Below are positions 8,734 to 16,732 of a stretch of 64,000 nucleotides of DNA, piece after piece (the stretch's first letter is position 1; each line of letters opens with the position of its first letter). The DNA comes from Flavobacterium sp. KACC 22763 (GTDB lineage: Bacteria > Bacteroidota > Bacteroidia > Flavobacteriales > Flavobacteriaceae): assembly GCF_028736155.1 (NCBI RefSeq), contig NZ_CP117879.1:2418001-2482000 (forward strand). Direction: 5' to 3'. The notes below the pieces were generated by a model. That model searched no databases, was not told where the DNA came from, and was given only the letters and a program-made list of their open reading frames with translations. Both the position numbers and the translations under genes were made by a program.

Positions 8734-9588
8734 TTACTGTAATTGCGATAAAAATATGAAAACAACTGCTATAAGAGCCAAAAACAAACCTAAAATATTG
8801 ATTTTGGAAAGCTTTTCTTTGAAGAAAAAAGCACCAATAAGAGTTCCTAAAATAATTACGCCCATATTCATTCCCGCAAAAACAGTTGATGGATTCTCTG
8901 CAAATGCTTTATGAGCTTTTAAATAGAACAATATATTTCCGAAGTTAAAAACGCCGACCAATATTCCGAAAGGAATGCTTTTTAAAACAAAATTTTCTTT
9001 TCCTATAAAGAACTTGTAAATCACTATTAGAATAGAAACAGCAAAAGCAATTAGAAAGACAAAAAACAAAGATGTTGTATAAGGAACGACAGTATATAAA
9101 GCTATTTTCTTAAAAAGAATATCTATAATTCCAAATCCAAGTAAAACTGTTGCTGGATAAATCCATTTGTTTTCTGCGTTGTCTGACGGCTTTTTTAAGA
9201 TGAATAAAAGTGCCGCAAAACCAACTAAAACTCCAATAACTTTATAAGTATTAAATCCTTCATTAAATAACACCCAAGCCGCCAAAATCGGAATAAACAA
9301 TGATAATCTTTGTGCAGCATCTGTCTTTGCAATTCCCATATACTTTATAGAAAGTGCTAAAAACAGAAATAATATTGGAAGTAAAATTCCAACAGAAGTG
9401 TAGATTTCTAATGGCGCATTATTGTCTAATGCATTTAGATCTGGCGCAAAAGTAAAGTAACAAAGCGTAATCGCAGCAATGTAATTAAACGAAATAATCT
9501 GTGATGGATTAGCATTATATTTTCTAGATATTTTGAAAATAACACCCACAATTACACTGCAAAGAATACTTAATATAAGGAATAACAT
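8734..9588 (-). CDS. EamA/DMT-family inner-membrane transporter
   Basis: About 284 residues, almost wholly hydrophobic, with around ten transmembrane helices arranged as two EamA-like halves of five. The C-terminal half has the typical GIIDILFKK and NMGVIILGTLIGAFFFKEKLS segments. Drug/metabolite-superfamily members of this kind export amino acids, metabolites or drugs, or import nucleotide sugars; the substrate is not readable here. I start at the ATG at 9588 (MLFLILSILC), which opens directly into the first helix. The ATG at 9639 would prepend a polar tail that is not seen in the family. The gene is followed by the gdhA leader promoter region and preceded by a MITE-like repeat. Confidence 0.88.
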   Translation of the reverse strand: MLFLILSILCSVIVGVIFKISRKYNANPSQIISFNYIAAITLCYFTFAPDLNALDNNAPLEIYTSVGILLPILFLFLALSIKYMGIAKTDAAQRLSLFIPILAAWVLFNEGFNTYKVIGVLVGFAALLFILKKPSDNAENKWIYPATVLLGFGIIDILFKKIALYTVVPYTTSLFFVFLIAFAVSILIVIYKFFIGKENFVLKSIPFGILVGVFNFGNILFYLKAHKAFAENPSTVFAGMNMGVIILGTLIGAFFFKEKLSKINILGLFLALIAVVFIFLSQLQ

Positions 9589-9703
9589 AAATTTATTTTT
9601 GGATTGTAAAAGTAAACTATTCAAAACAAAAAGGTCCAACCGGTTTTGAAAAACCGATTAGACCAGATTAAGTTTTAATACAAATTCAATAAAATTTAAT
9701 TTA

Positions 9704-9836
9704 AACACATAGAAACATAGATTTTAATGCTTCTGTTTAAGATTACAAAAAAAGCTAGCTTTAACACATAGCTATGTGAATTTAAATTAGTGAAACGCCT
9801 TTTTCTCAGTTTGCAAAAACTATGTTTCTATGTGTT
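9704..9836. repeat. MITE-like inverted-repeat element (copy 2)
   Basis: 133 bp with perfect 17-bp terminal inverted repeats: AACACATAGAAACATAG at 9704-9720 and its exact complement at 9820-9836. The interior palindrome and flanking words match copy 1 at 6735-6886. It lies directly downstream of a minus-strand gene (the MoxR ATPase), as copy 1 lies downstream of gdhA. Confidence 0.85.
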
Positions 9837-9857
9837 AAAAAATCTTAATATCATTTT

Positions 9858-11321
9858 TTAGAATTTACTGATATAGCTTCCGTAAATATCTCTAAACTGA
9901 TTTCCTTTTGCAAAACGGTCTTTACTCAACTTTCTGTATTCTACCAATCCCCAAAGAATGAATTCTTTCATAAAATACACATCTTCTTTTGCCAATTGCG
10001 GCTGATATTTTTTCAATAAATCATCTAAAGGCGCTACTTCATCCAAAATACTTTTATATTCTTTATCTGAAGCATCATCTAATAATTCGAAACCGCTTTC
10101 CGCGAAAAACCATTCTACAATATCAGAATATGGCGTCTTTTCGTCTGGTTTTTCCAGCTTTTCTATTTTAGGAAAATATTCAGGGAATAATGTTCGAATC
10201 GCAGACCCAATCAGGCTTTCAGCTACAACATCGGCTCCCTCCTGCTCTCCTTCATAAACCAATTCTACTTTTCCTGTAATTGCTGGAATGATTCCCACAA
10301 AGTCTGATAAACGTAATGTAGTTTTATCAACTCCAGAAATTAAAGCTCGGCGTTCTGCTGTACTAATTAAATTTTCAAACGCCGTAATACTCATTCTCGC
10401 GCTCACACCACTTTTATTATCGATGTATTCGCTTTCACGAGCTTCAAAACTAATTTGTTCTAAAATATCTCTCGCTAAACTCGGAACATACACAACATCG
10501 GTCTGATTTTGATCTAATTTAGATTCCTGCTCTGTAATCGTTCTGGCAATTTCAATGCTTTCTGGATAATGCGTTAAAATTTGAGAACCAATTCTATCTT
10601 TTAAAGGTGTTACAATACTTCCTCTGTTGGTATAATCTTCTGGATTTGCAGTGAAAACAAATTGCATATCTAAAGGCATTCTCAATTTGAAACCTCTAAT
10701 CTGAATATCACCTTCCTGCAATATATTGAATAACGCTACTTGAATTCTGGCTTGCAAATCTGGCAATTCATTAATAACAAAAATACAGCGATTCGCTCTC
10801 GGAATCATTCCGAAGTGTATTACACGATCGTCTGCATAAGACAGCTTTAAATTTGCAGCTTTAATTGGGTCAACATCACCAATTAAATCGGCAACCGTTA
10901 CATCTGGAGTTGCCAATTTTTCGAAGAAACGTTCACTTCTGTGCAACCACGAAATTGGTGTTTCATCTCCTTTTTCAGAAATTAAATCCTTCGCAAAACG
11001 AGAAATCGGATTTAACGGATCGTCATTAATCTCTGAACCTTCCACAAACGGAATATATTCGTCTAATAATTCGACCATTTTGCGTGCCAAACGTGTTTTT
11101 GCCTGTCCGCGAAGTCCAAGCAAATTAATATTATGACGAGATAGAATTGCGCGTTCCAATTCTGGAATTACAGTATTCTCAAATCCATGAACGCCTTCAA
11201 AAACAGGTTTTCCCGATTTGATTTTTTCACGAAGATTATTTCGCAACTCATCTTTAATGCTTGTACTTTTATATCCAGCGGCTTTTAATTGACCTAATGT
11301 CTTTATAGTATTTATTTCCAT
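9858..11321 (-). CDS. MoxR-type AAA+ ATPase (magnesium-chelatase-like)
   Basis: A 487-residue AAA+ ATPase. The Walker A is GLRGQAKT (about residue 70), the Walker B is CIFVINELPD (about 180), and the ANPEDYTNRG sensor-1-type segment follows, then a helical lid domain. This resembles MoxR/ChlI-type ATPases, which act as chaperones for partner proteins with a von Willebrand A (VWA) domain. The gene immediately upstream on the same strand encodes such a VWA protein, 222 bp away, so the two probably form a functional pair, as in other MoxR-VWA systems. The process they serve here is unknown. The gap between them contains two REP-like palindromes and a family A repeat. Confidence 0.88.
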   Translation of the reverse strand: MEINTIKTLGQLKAAGYKSTSIKDELRNNLREKIKSGKPVFEGVHGFENTVIPELERAILSRHNINLLGLRGQAKTRLARKMVELLDEYIPFVEGSEINDDPLNPISRFAKDLISEKGDETPISWLHRSERFFEKLATPDVTVADLIGDVDPIKAANLKLSYADDRVIHFGMIPRANRCIFVINELPDLQARIQVALFNILQEGDIQIRGFKLRMPLDMQFVFTANPEDYTNRGSIVTPLKDRIGSQILTHYPESIEIARTITEQESKLDQNQTDVVYVPSLARDILEQISFEARESEYIDNKSGVSARMSITAFENLISTAERRALISGVDKTTLRLSDFVGIIPAITGKVELVYEGEQEGADVVAESLIGSAIRTLFPEYFPKIEKLEKPDEKTPYSDIVEWFFAESGFELLDDASDKEYKSILDEVAPLDDLLKKYQPQLAKEDVYFMKEFILWGLVEYRKLSKDRFAKGNQFRDIYGSYISKF

Positions 11322-11384
11322 TGTGTTGAAATATAGTTTTTGTTATTTATTTTTAATGACAAATATTGTGTCATTACTGTGTGT

Positions 11385-11404
11385 AGACGCACTGCAGTGC
11401 GTCT
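11385..11404. repeat. Perfect 20-bp palindrome (REP-like, copy 1)
   Basis: The half-site AGACGCACTG is followed by its exact complement. A second near-perfect copy begins exactly 75 bp further on (11460). Both are followed by a similar TCTAC[GA]ATATAC tail. They lie between the MoxR and VWA genes. Confidence 0.8.
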
Positions 11405-11459
11405 CTACGATATACAGAACTTTTATATTATATTGCTTACGAAACCTTTGAACCTAATT

Positions 11460-11479
11460 AGACGCACTGCGGTGCGTCT
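11460..11479. repeat. Near-perfect 20-bp palindrome (REP-like, copy 2)
   Basis: It differs from copy 1 by one base at the centre (CTGCGG in place of CTGCAG) and is preceded by AATT and followed by TCTACAATATAC. It could form a hairpin in RNA from either strand. Confidence 0.75.
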
Positions 11480-11516
11480 CTACAATATACGCAAGGTATA
11501 TTCAGATGCAAAGAAA

Positions 11517-11542
11517 CCTTAGTATCTTAGAACCTTAGCAAC
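11517..11542 (-). repeat. Short interspersed repeat, family A (copy 2)
   Basis: On the minus strand it reads GTTGCTAAGGTTCTAAGATA and so on, matching 5283-5315. It sits directly behind the stop codon of the VWA gene, the same position as copy 1 relative to its gene. Confidence 0.7.
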
Positions 11543-11543
11543 T

Positions 11544-12662
11544 CTACTTAATCCTCTTCTTCCTATTCGCTTCGTAATCTTCAAAAATCATTTCACCCAA
11601 ACCTTTAATTCCGGTATAAAATGCTTTTCCTTGATTGGCTTCTGTAAACTGATTCACAAAACGCTGTAAATATGGATCTCTGGCAATCATAAAAGTCGTA
11701 ATCGGAATGTGTAATTTTCTTGCCTGCTGCGCTTGTGTGTAGCATTTATCGACAATATATTCATCTAAACCGTTACTATTCATATAATAAGAACCATCAC
11801 GTTCGCGAACGCAACTTGGCTTTCCATCCGTAATCATAAAAATCTGCTTGTTGGTATTTCGCTTTCTGCGCAAAATATCCATCGCCAATTGCAAACCAGC
11901 AACCGTATTGGTATGATACGGACCAACTTGCAAATACGGTAAATCTTTAATCGGAATTGTCCAGGCATCATTACCAAAAACCAATATATCTAACGTATCT
12001 TTTGGGTATCTTGTTGTGATTAACTCAGCTAATGCCATGGCAACTTTTTTTGCAGGCGTAATTCGGTCTTCGCCATACAAAATCATACTGTGACTAATAT
12101 CGATCATTAAAACCGTGCTCATTTGTGCTTTGTACTGAGCATCTTCTACGATCAAATCGTTTTCAGTTAGCATAAAACTTTCGACACCATTATTAACCTG
12201 AGCATTTCGAAGACTTTCAGTTAACGAAATTCTTTCTAGACTGTCACCAAAATTATATTCACGGAATTCTCCTGTGTGCTCATCGCCACTTCCAGCGTAT
12301 TTTGTTTTATGATTTCCGTTTCCAGATTTTTTCAAGTTTCCAAAAATCTGGTCTAAAGCCTGCTGCCTGATCGCTCTTTCTGTTTTTGCTGTAATGCCAA
12401 AACCAGAACTTCCATCGCCTTTTACTTCATCTTTTATGTATCCTTTTTTCTTAAGGTCCTCGATAAAATCGTCAATAGTATAATTTTCGTCGGTAAGTTT
12501 GTATTCTTTGTCCAGTTCCCGAAGCCAGTTGATGGCTTCATCAAAATCACCCGAAGTATGAGTGATCAACTCTTTAAAAATCGTAAAAAGTTTGTCAAAC
12601 GGAGACTGAAAAGGAGCTTCGTAAGTCTTAAAATAAAAGCCTTTTTTAAATTCGTTTTTCAT
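11544..12662 (-). CDS. VWA-domain protein paired with MoxR ATPase
   Basis: A 372-residue cytoplasmic protein (no signal peptide or TM helix) whose C-terminal 200 residues form a von Willebrand A domain. The metal-ion-dependent adhesion site is seen as DISHS (about residue 186), the conserved Thr in the HTNTVAGL segment, and Asp in MITDGKPS. The N-terminal 150 residues are charged and helical and are not recognised. It is followed on the same strand by the MoxR-type ATPase gene, the usual partner; such pairs remodel or activate client complexes. A family A repeat sits right behind the stop codon. The process served is unknown. Confidence 0.88.
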   Translation of the reverse strand: MKNEFKKGFYFKTYEAPFQSPFDKLFTIFKELITHTSGDFDEAINWLRELDKEYKLTDENYTIDDFIEDLKKKGYIKDEVKGDGSSGFGITAKTERAIRQQALDQIFGNLKKSGNGNHKTKYAGSGDEHTGEFREYNFGDSLERISLTESLRNAQVNNGVESFMLTENDLIVEDAQYKAQMSTVLMIDISHSMILYGEDRITPAKKVAMALAELITTRYPKDTLDILVFGNDAWTIPIKDLPYLQVGPYHTNTVAGLQLAMDILRRKRNTNKQIFMITDGKPSCVRERDGSYYMNSNGLDEYIVDKCYTQAQQARKLHIPITTFMIARDPYLQRFVNQFTEANQGKAFYTGIKGLGEMIFEDYEANRKKRIK

Positions 12663-12768
12663 AAATCTAAAATTACATCTTTTTGGAATTATGAAAAACG
12701 AATCGTTTATTAATTTTTAGTTAAAATATTTAACCAAAAATCTCAACTAACAGTGTTAGATATAATAA

Positions 12769-13149
12769 TTATTCAAACTTTCCGTCCAAATAATACCAAG
12801 CGCCATTTTCGAATTTAAAAGTAGAAAATTCATAATGCACTTGTGGTTTATTGTCTGAATCTAAAAAGTAAGCTTTGAATTCTACTGTGTTTTCTGTAAA
12901 ACTTAATATCTCAAGTTTTTGCCATTTATTAGAAACTGCCCATCTCAATATTTCAGGTTTAGAATAATATTTTCTTTCTGAAACATAAGTCGTTTCCATT
13001 AAATAATCGGCGTTATGCGTGGCATATGCCGAGTATCTTGATCGCATTAAAGCTAATGCCGAAGGGGCTTTTTGATTACCACTTAAATACAATTCACAGC
13101 AATTTCCAAAAGGCAATCCTGAGTCGCAGAAACATTTTTTACTCTCCAT
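12769..13149 (-). CDS. YchJ-family protein with SEC-C zinc motif
   Basis: About 126 residues. The N-terminus holds a SEC-C metal-binding motif (KCFCDSGLPFGNCC) and the remainder, with the conserved ALMRSRYSAYA and a WYYLDG C-terminus, matches the YchJ/UPF0225 family, whose function is not well defined; SEC-C motifs bind zinc and can mediate ribosome or SecB-like contacts. I prefer the ATG at 13149 (MESKKC), which gives the usual family start. An ATG 18 bp upstream is possible. Either start overlaps the end of the upstream small gene (stop at 13139), so the two are probably translationally coupled. Confidence 0.85.
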   Translation of the reverse strand: MESKKCFCDSGLPFGNCCELYLSGNQKAPSALALMRSRYSAYATHNADYLMETTYVSERKYYSKPEILRWAVSNKWQKLEILSFTENTVEFKAYFLDSDNKPQVHYEFSTFKFENGAWYYLDGKFE

Positions 13150-13372
13150 CAACTGGTTCTTCTCCATTAATTTTAACGTGAAGCTGATTTAGCAAAACCT
13201 GGTAACGAGTAATTTCTCGCACTTCTTCATCTTCTTCAGCAAAATCAATCATTTCGTCTAATGTTTCGCTTACTTCCAATAATTTGTTGTTTGCTTCTCT
13301 ATCTTTTTTCGCAGCAATCAAATCGATGATTTCCTGTACGTTTGCTTTTAGTGTTTCGAATTTTGAATTCAT
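13139..13372 (-). CDS. Small acidic helical protein, unknown function
   Basis: A 77-residue protein (starting MNSKFETLKANV) that is almost entirely charged and helical, with an acidic middle (DEMIDFAEEDEEVRE). I do not recognise a family. I use the ATG at 13372 because the alternative at 13399 would prepend a Lys/Asn-rich tail that runs into the adjacent repeat. Its 3' end overlaps the YchJ-like gene by about 11 bp, which points to a two-gene unit. It could be a small partner or regulator, but nothing in the sequence shows this. Confidence 0.6.
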   Translation of the reverse strand: MNSKFETLKANVQEIIDLIAAKKDREANNKLLEVSETLDEMIDFAEEDEEVREITRYQVLLNQLHVKINGEEPVDGE

Positions 13373-13394
13373 ATGGTTTTGTGTTTTATTTTTT

Positions 13395-13484
13395 GCCACG
13401 AATTACACCAATTTTCACTAATTTTTAATTTGCATTGAACACAGATTTTAAATAAAATTCGTGCTAATTCGTGAAATTCGTGGC
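13395..13484. repeat. Inverted-repeat intergenic element, GCCACGA...TCGTGGC family (copy 2)
   Basis: The ends GCCACGAATT and AATTCGTGGC are complementary, and the interior contains further CACxAATT and AATTCGTG words. It is shorter than, and related to, the element at 5326-5449. It fills the gap between two small-protein genes. Confidence 0.7.
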
Positions 13485-13493
13485 AACTTATAT

Positions 13494-13634
13494 TTACTCT
13501 TTACTTTCGTTGAATTTCTTTACGATTTCCTTTAATTTTTCTTTTCTTGCAATTTCGGCTTGTTTGGCTTTTGCCTGCGCTTTGTGCAATTTGTCGTTGT
13601 GCTTTTTGATGTTCTTTTCGTTATTACGTCCCAT
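13494..13634 (-). CDS. Small basic protein, 46 aa, unknown function
   Basis: An ORF of 46 codons (starting MGRNNEKNIKKHNDKLHKA), very rich in Lys and Ala and predicted to be one long helix. Its ATG overlaps the TAA of the upstream 180-aa gene by one base (TAATG), a strong sign of translational coupling and so of a real gene despite its size. The composition suggests nucleic-acid or ribosome association, but this is inference. I do not recognise a family. Confidence 0.6.
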   Translation of the reverse strand: MGRNNEKNIKKHNDKLHKAQAKAKQAEIARKEKLKEIVKKFNESKE

Positions 13635-14176
13635 TACACCTCTCTTTTAATTTGTTCTAACGTTTTTTCAGTAAAAATCAATTCGTTGATAATTTGTTTT
13701 CGCAAATCATCAATATCGTCATAGTCAAAATGTTTTGCCCAATTGGTCAGCTGCTGTAGGTTTCTAATCTGTTTCAACCGTTTTGTGGTTTCAGAACTCG
13801 TTCTTAAAACTGCTTTTCCGTCATATTCAGGATTATTTTTGTGCTCGTAATTGGCAAGGTTGTTTTCAAAATCGGCTTTAATATAATAGAGCTTTTCTTC
13901 GGCATTATCAGGATAAAATTCTGTCCATTTTGCAAAACCAATTTTAGTTTTTGATTCCGTTTCTGGATTTCGGGCAATTAAACGCCATTTGCTATTGGCC
14001 AATCTTCCCCAATGATTCGAAACGCGGTACATTCCTTCTTCGGTATAGTAATACGAACTTCCTGCTTTGCTTTCAAATTGTTTTTTCAATCCTTGAATTG
14101 AATCTGGAAGTACTTCATTAAAAGCACAAAATGTATTTTTAAAAGAATTAGGATGTGGCTTAAAATTTTTCTGCAT
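13634..14176 (-). CDS. Conserved-looking hypothetical protein, 180 aa
   Basis: A soluble 180-residue protein with no signal peptide or membrane segment. It has an aromatic central part (SSYYYTEEGMYRVSNHWGRL, then SKWRLIARN) suggesting a beta-rich fold, and a helical C-terminus. I do not recognise the family. It is the first gene of a leftward pair with the 46-aa basic protein, sharing one base at the stop/start junction, and it diverges from the 81-aa gene at 14262 across an 85-bp promoter region. Function unknown. Confidence 0.65.
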   Translation of the reverse strand: MQKNFKPHPNSFKNTFCAFNEVLPDSIQGLKKQFESKAGSSYYYTEEGMYRVSNHWGRLANSKWRLIARNPETESKTKIGFAKWTEFYPDNAEEKLYYIKADFENNLANYEHKNNPEYDGKAVLRTSSETTKRLKQIRNLQQLTNWAKHFDYDDIDDLRKQIINELIFTEKTLEQIKREV

Positions 14177-14229
14177 GCTGCAAATATACTCAGATTACGA
14201 CGAACTCCCTAAAACAAACCTAAATTGCT

Positions 14230-14237
14230 TACCTTTG
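14230..14237 (+). promoter_or_regulatory. Predicted -7 promoter element
   Basis: TACCTTTG matches TAnnTTTG exactly and lies 25 bp before the ATG at 14262, giving a very short 5' leader. No clear -33 element. Confidence 0.55.
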
Positions 14238-14261
14238 CTCTTTAATTCAAAACATAAAATC

Positions 14262-14507
14262 ATGTCTAAAGATACAGAACAAAAAATGCCGCAAAAAGGA
14301 GTTTTTACCGGTATAATCGAAAAAGATGAAAACAACAACTATTTTTGTGGCGAATATCTTTTAGACTACAAAATGGTTCAGGCTAAATTTGAGGTTGGAG
14401 ATTGGATTACCATAAAGTCTGTTATTGAAAATCCAAGCGACATGAGCTACGATAAATATCCTAAAAAATCAAGGAACTTCGATAAAGCGAATCATAAGCC
14501 GGAATAG
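14262..14507 (+). CDS. Small hypothetical protein, 81 aa
   Basis: An 81-residue soluble protein beginning MSKDTEQKMPQKGVFTGIIE. It looks like a small beta-barrel or SH3-like domain (alternating strands with GVFTGIIE and FEVGDWITI segments) followed by a basic tail. I do not recognise a family. The start at 14262 is supported by a TAnnTTTG promoter 25 bp upstream; extending to an upstream ATG at 14175 would run through that promoter. A long inverted repeat lies downstream. Confidence 0.6.
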   Translation: MSKDTEQKMPQKGVFTGIIEKDENNNYFCGEYLLDYKMVQAKFEVGDWITIKSVIENPSDMSYDKYPKKSRNFDKANHKPE

Positions 14508-14560
14508 TTTTTTTTTGTTTCAGGTTTCAAGTTTTTTGTTTTTTGTTGGAATAGTTAAGT

Positions 14561-14702
14561 TTTACCGCAAAGAACCCAAAGAGGTACGCAAAGTTCGCAA
14601 AGTTTTATTTATACAAAGCTTTGCGAACTTTGGTTTTATATATAATCTTAAATAAATTTCTTAGCGTTCTTTGCGTAACTCTTAGCGCACTTTGCGGTTA
14701 AA
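14561..14702. repeat. Inverted-repeat intergenic element, TTTACCGCAAAG family
   Basis: About 142 bp. The ends TTTACCGCAAAG and CTTTGCGGTTAAA are complementary, and an inner pair (GCAAAGTTCGCAAAG against CTTTGCGAACTTTG) can also fold. Many CAAAG/CTTTG words recur inside. Only one copy is in this window. It occupies most of the 336-bp gap between two plus-strand genes, along with the promoter at 14766. Confidence 0.75.
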
Positions 14703-14765
14703 TAAACTTACAGTTAACTTTTCTCAATATTTTTTGCTTCAAAACTGAAAAGTTAAAAAAAAGTG

Positions 14766-14773
14766 TACCTTTG
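14766..14773 (+). promoter_or_regulatory. Predicted -7 promoter element for the J-domain gene
   Basis: TACCTTTG, an exact TAnnTTTG match, 71 bp before the start codon at 14844. Confidence 0.55.
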
Positions 14774-14843
14774 CAAAAAATTTGTCGATTTGAACTAAAA
14801 CAAAACGATTTCAAACTAATAGACAAGTAGTTACCTTTTATTT

Positions 14844-15284
14844 ATGAAAAAAATAGTTGAATACCGCAAGTTACTAAACGTAGAAAAAACTGCAGAGTTA
14901 AAAGATTTAAAGACAATTTATCGTAATGCGATGAAAGAATCTCATCCTGATAAATTTGTGGGAAATGAAGCTGGTTTAAAAGAAGCAGAAGAAAAAAGCA
15001 AAACGATTATCGAAGCTTACCACTTTTTAGTAAGTATTCACCCTGATACTATCAAACTTAATTTACCTGAGTATACAGAAACAATTACAACTTGTTCTAT
15101 TACAGATTTTAAATTTGTTGAAGGACGTTTAATTATTGACTTTTCTAACGGAAGTGTTTACGAATACATCAGTGTTCCTAAAGCAACTTACGTGAAAATG
15201 GTAAATGCTGATTCTCCTGCAAGATTTGCAAAAAGACATATTTTAAATGCTTTTACTTGGAGAAAGAAAACAAACCAAGAATAG
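14844..15284 (+). CDS. J-domain / KTSC-domain protein
   Basis: A 146-residue cytoplasmic protein joining two small domains. Residues about 5-65 are a DnaJ-type J domain with the essential HPD tripeptide (about residues 34-36), which stimulates Hsp70 (DnaK) ATPase. Residues about 85-142 match the KTSC domain (YEYISVPKATYVKMV, then SPARFAKRHI), a small domain found alone or fused, of unclear role. The combination is known in Flavobacteriia. It probably recruits DnaK to an unidentified client. It has its own promoter (14766) and a strong terminator (15309-15334), so it is monocistronic. Confidence 0.85.
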   Translation: MKKIVEYRKLLNVEKTAELKDLKTIYRNAMKESHPDKFVGNEAGLKEAEEKSKTIIEAYHFLVSIHPDTIKLNLPEYTETITTCSITDFKFVEGRLIIDFSNGSVYEYISVPKATYVKMVNADSPARFAKRHILNAFTWRKKTNQE

Positions 15285-15308
15285 TTTTTAGACTACAATA
15301 TTACAGAA

Positions 15309-15334
15309 AGCACTCTTTTTACAGAGTGCTTTTT
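15309..15334 (+). terminator. Intrinsic terminator after the J-domain/KTSC gene
   Basis: The stem AGCACTCT / AGAGTGCT encloses a 6-base loop and is followed by TTTTCT. It lies 25 bp behind the stop codon. Confidence 0.85.
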
Positions 15335-15502
15335 CTATACATTATTATTATAAAAATCCTATCTTCACATTAGAAACAAAAATCAAATAAGAGTTTTAAA
15401 TCAAATAAAAGCAACAAACCCCTTGATTTTAGGACGATTAGAACAAAAAAAACTATAACAAAATTTTAGGTTACAAAATTCTATATGTTTTATAATTTTA
15501 GA

Positions 15503-15510
15503 TACTTTTG
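15503..15510 (+). promoter_or_regulatory. Predicted -7 promoter element for the DUF4369-thioredoxin gene
   Basis: TACTTTTG, matching TAnnTTTG, 35 bp before the start codon at 15545. Confidence 0.55.
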
Positions 15511-15544
15511 TTGCACAAATCAATTAACTAATTAATTTTTTATA

Positions 15545-16711
15545 ATGAAAAAAATACTTTTTGTACTTACAGCTTCTGCAGCTATCATTTCTTGCAGTAA
15601 AGTTAAAGATGGAGAATACCTTATTACTGGTACTGCTACAGGGATTGAAAATGGAAAAACGATTATCTTACAAGGTCAGGATCCTGCTACAAGAATGCCA
15701 GTTTCTCTTGATACAGTAAAAGTTGAAAACGGAAAATTTGAAATAAAAGGAAAAGTTACTGAACCAGCTTTCCACACATTAATATTACAAGGTGCTAATG
15801 GACCTATTCCATTTATCTTAGAAACTGGAGAAATTAAAGTTGCTATTGATAAAGATAGTATCCATAAGTCTAAAATCTCTGGAACTTACAACAATGATGA
15901 GTACGTAACTTTCATGGAAGATATGAACAAAACTCAAAAAAGCTTAATTGATTTCCAGAAAAAGAACAACGATAAAATGAAACAAGCTCAACAAGCTCAA
16001 GATACAGCAACTATCAATGGCTTGATGAAACAATACATGGAAATTCAAAAAGAAGTTCAAGAAGGAAGCAAAAAGAAATATTTAGCTTACGCTGAAAATC
16101 ACCCAAAATCTTTCATAACAGCTTTAATTATTCAAAGTTTATTGAATGACCCAACAGCTGATATGAAAAAATTAGAAGGTCTTTACAATGGTTTAGATGA
16201 GTCTTTAAAAAATACTGCTCCAGGTAAAGAAATCAAAACTAGATTTGGTCAAGCAAAAATGCCATCAGTTGGTGCAACAGCTCCAGCGGTAGGCAGCGCT
16301 AAATGAAGAGCAGATTTTTCGGCTCCTAATCCAGAGGGAAAAGTAGTTTCGCTTAAAGAAAGTTTAGGAAAAGTAACTATTGTAGATTTCTGGGCTTCAT
16401 GGTGCGGACCATGCCGACAAGAAAATCCTCATGTTGTGGCTTTATACAAAGAGTTTCACTCAAAAGGATTGAATATTGTTGGAGTATCTTTAGATAAAGA
16501 TGCGGCAAAATGGAAAGAAGCTATAGCAAAAGACGGTTTAACTTGGACTCAAGTTTCTAACCTAAAATTTTGGGACGAGCCAATTGCAAAACAATATAAC
16601 GTTGAATCTATTCCTGCAACTTTTATCCTTGACGCATCAGGAAAAGTGGTAGCACAAGATTTAAGAGGTGATGAACTGAAAGCAAAAATCAAAGAATTGC
16701 TAGCTAAATAA
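15545..16711 (+). pseudogene. DUF4369-TlpA thioredoxin lipoprotein interrupted by an in-frame TGA
   Basis: One continuous frame of 389 codons encodes a periplasmic lipoprotein thiol-disulfide oxidoreductase. It has a lipobox (ISC at about residue 17), an N-terminal DUF4369 beta-domain (about 23-120), a helical linker, and a TlpA/ResA-type thioredoxin domain with the active site WCGPC (residue 286 on) and the cis-Pro segment SIPATF. Codon 254 (16304-16306) is TGA. There is no frameshift: the reading frame on both sides is the same, and the flanking residues (GSAK before, RADFSAPNPEGK after) join as expected. As written, the first 253 residues end without the redox domain, while the rest could only start at an internal GTG (16436), which falls after WCGPC. 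A recent nonsense mutation or a sequencing error is most likely; readthrough cannot be excluded. Confidence 0.8.
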
Positions 16712-16732
16712 TATACCTTGAAATAATTAAAA

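Noticed and set aside
5283..14702. CRISPR array
   Set aside because: The repeats here are few, palindromic and unevenly spaced, with no regular spacer pattern and no cas genes anywhere in the window.
16304..16306. TGA as a selenocysteine codon in the thioredoxin lipoprotein
   Set aside because: The position is in a linker where no Cys or Sec is expected, the active site with two Cys is intact 30 codons later, and no selenocysteine-type hairpin is evident behind the codon.
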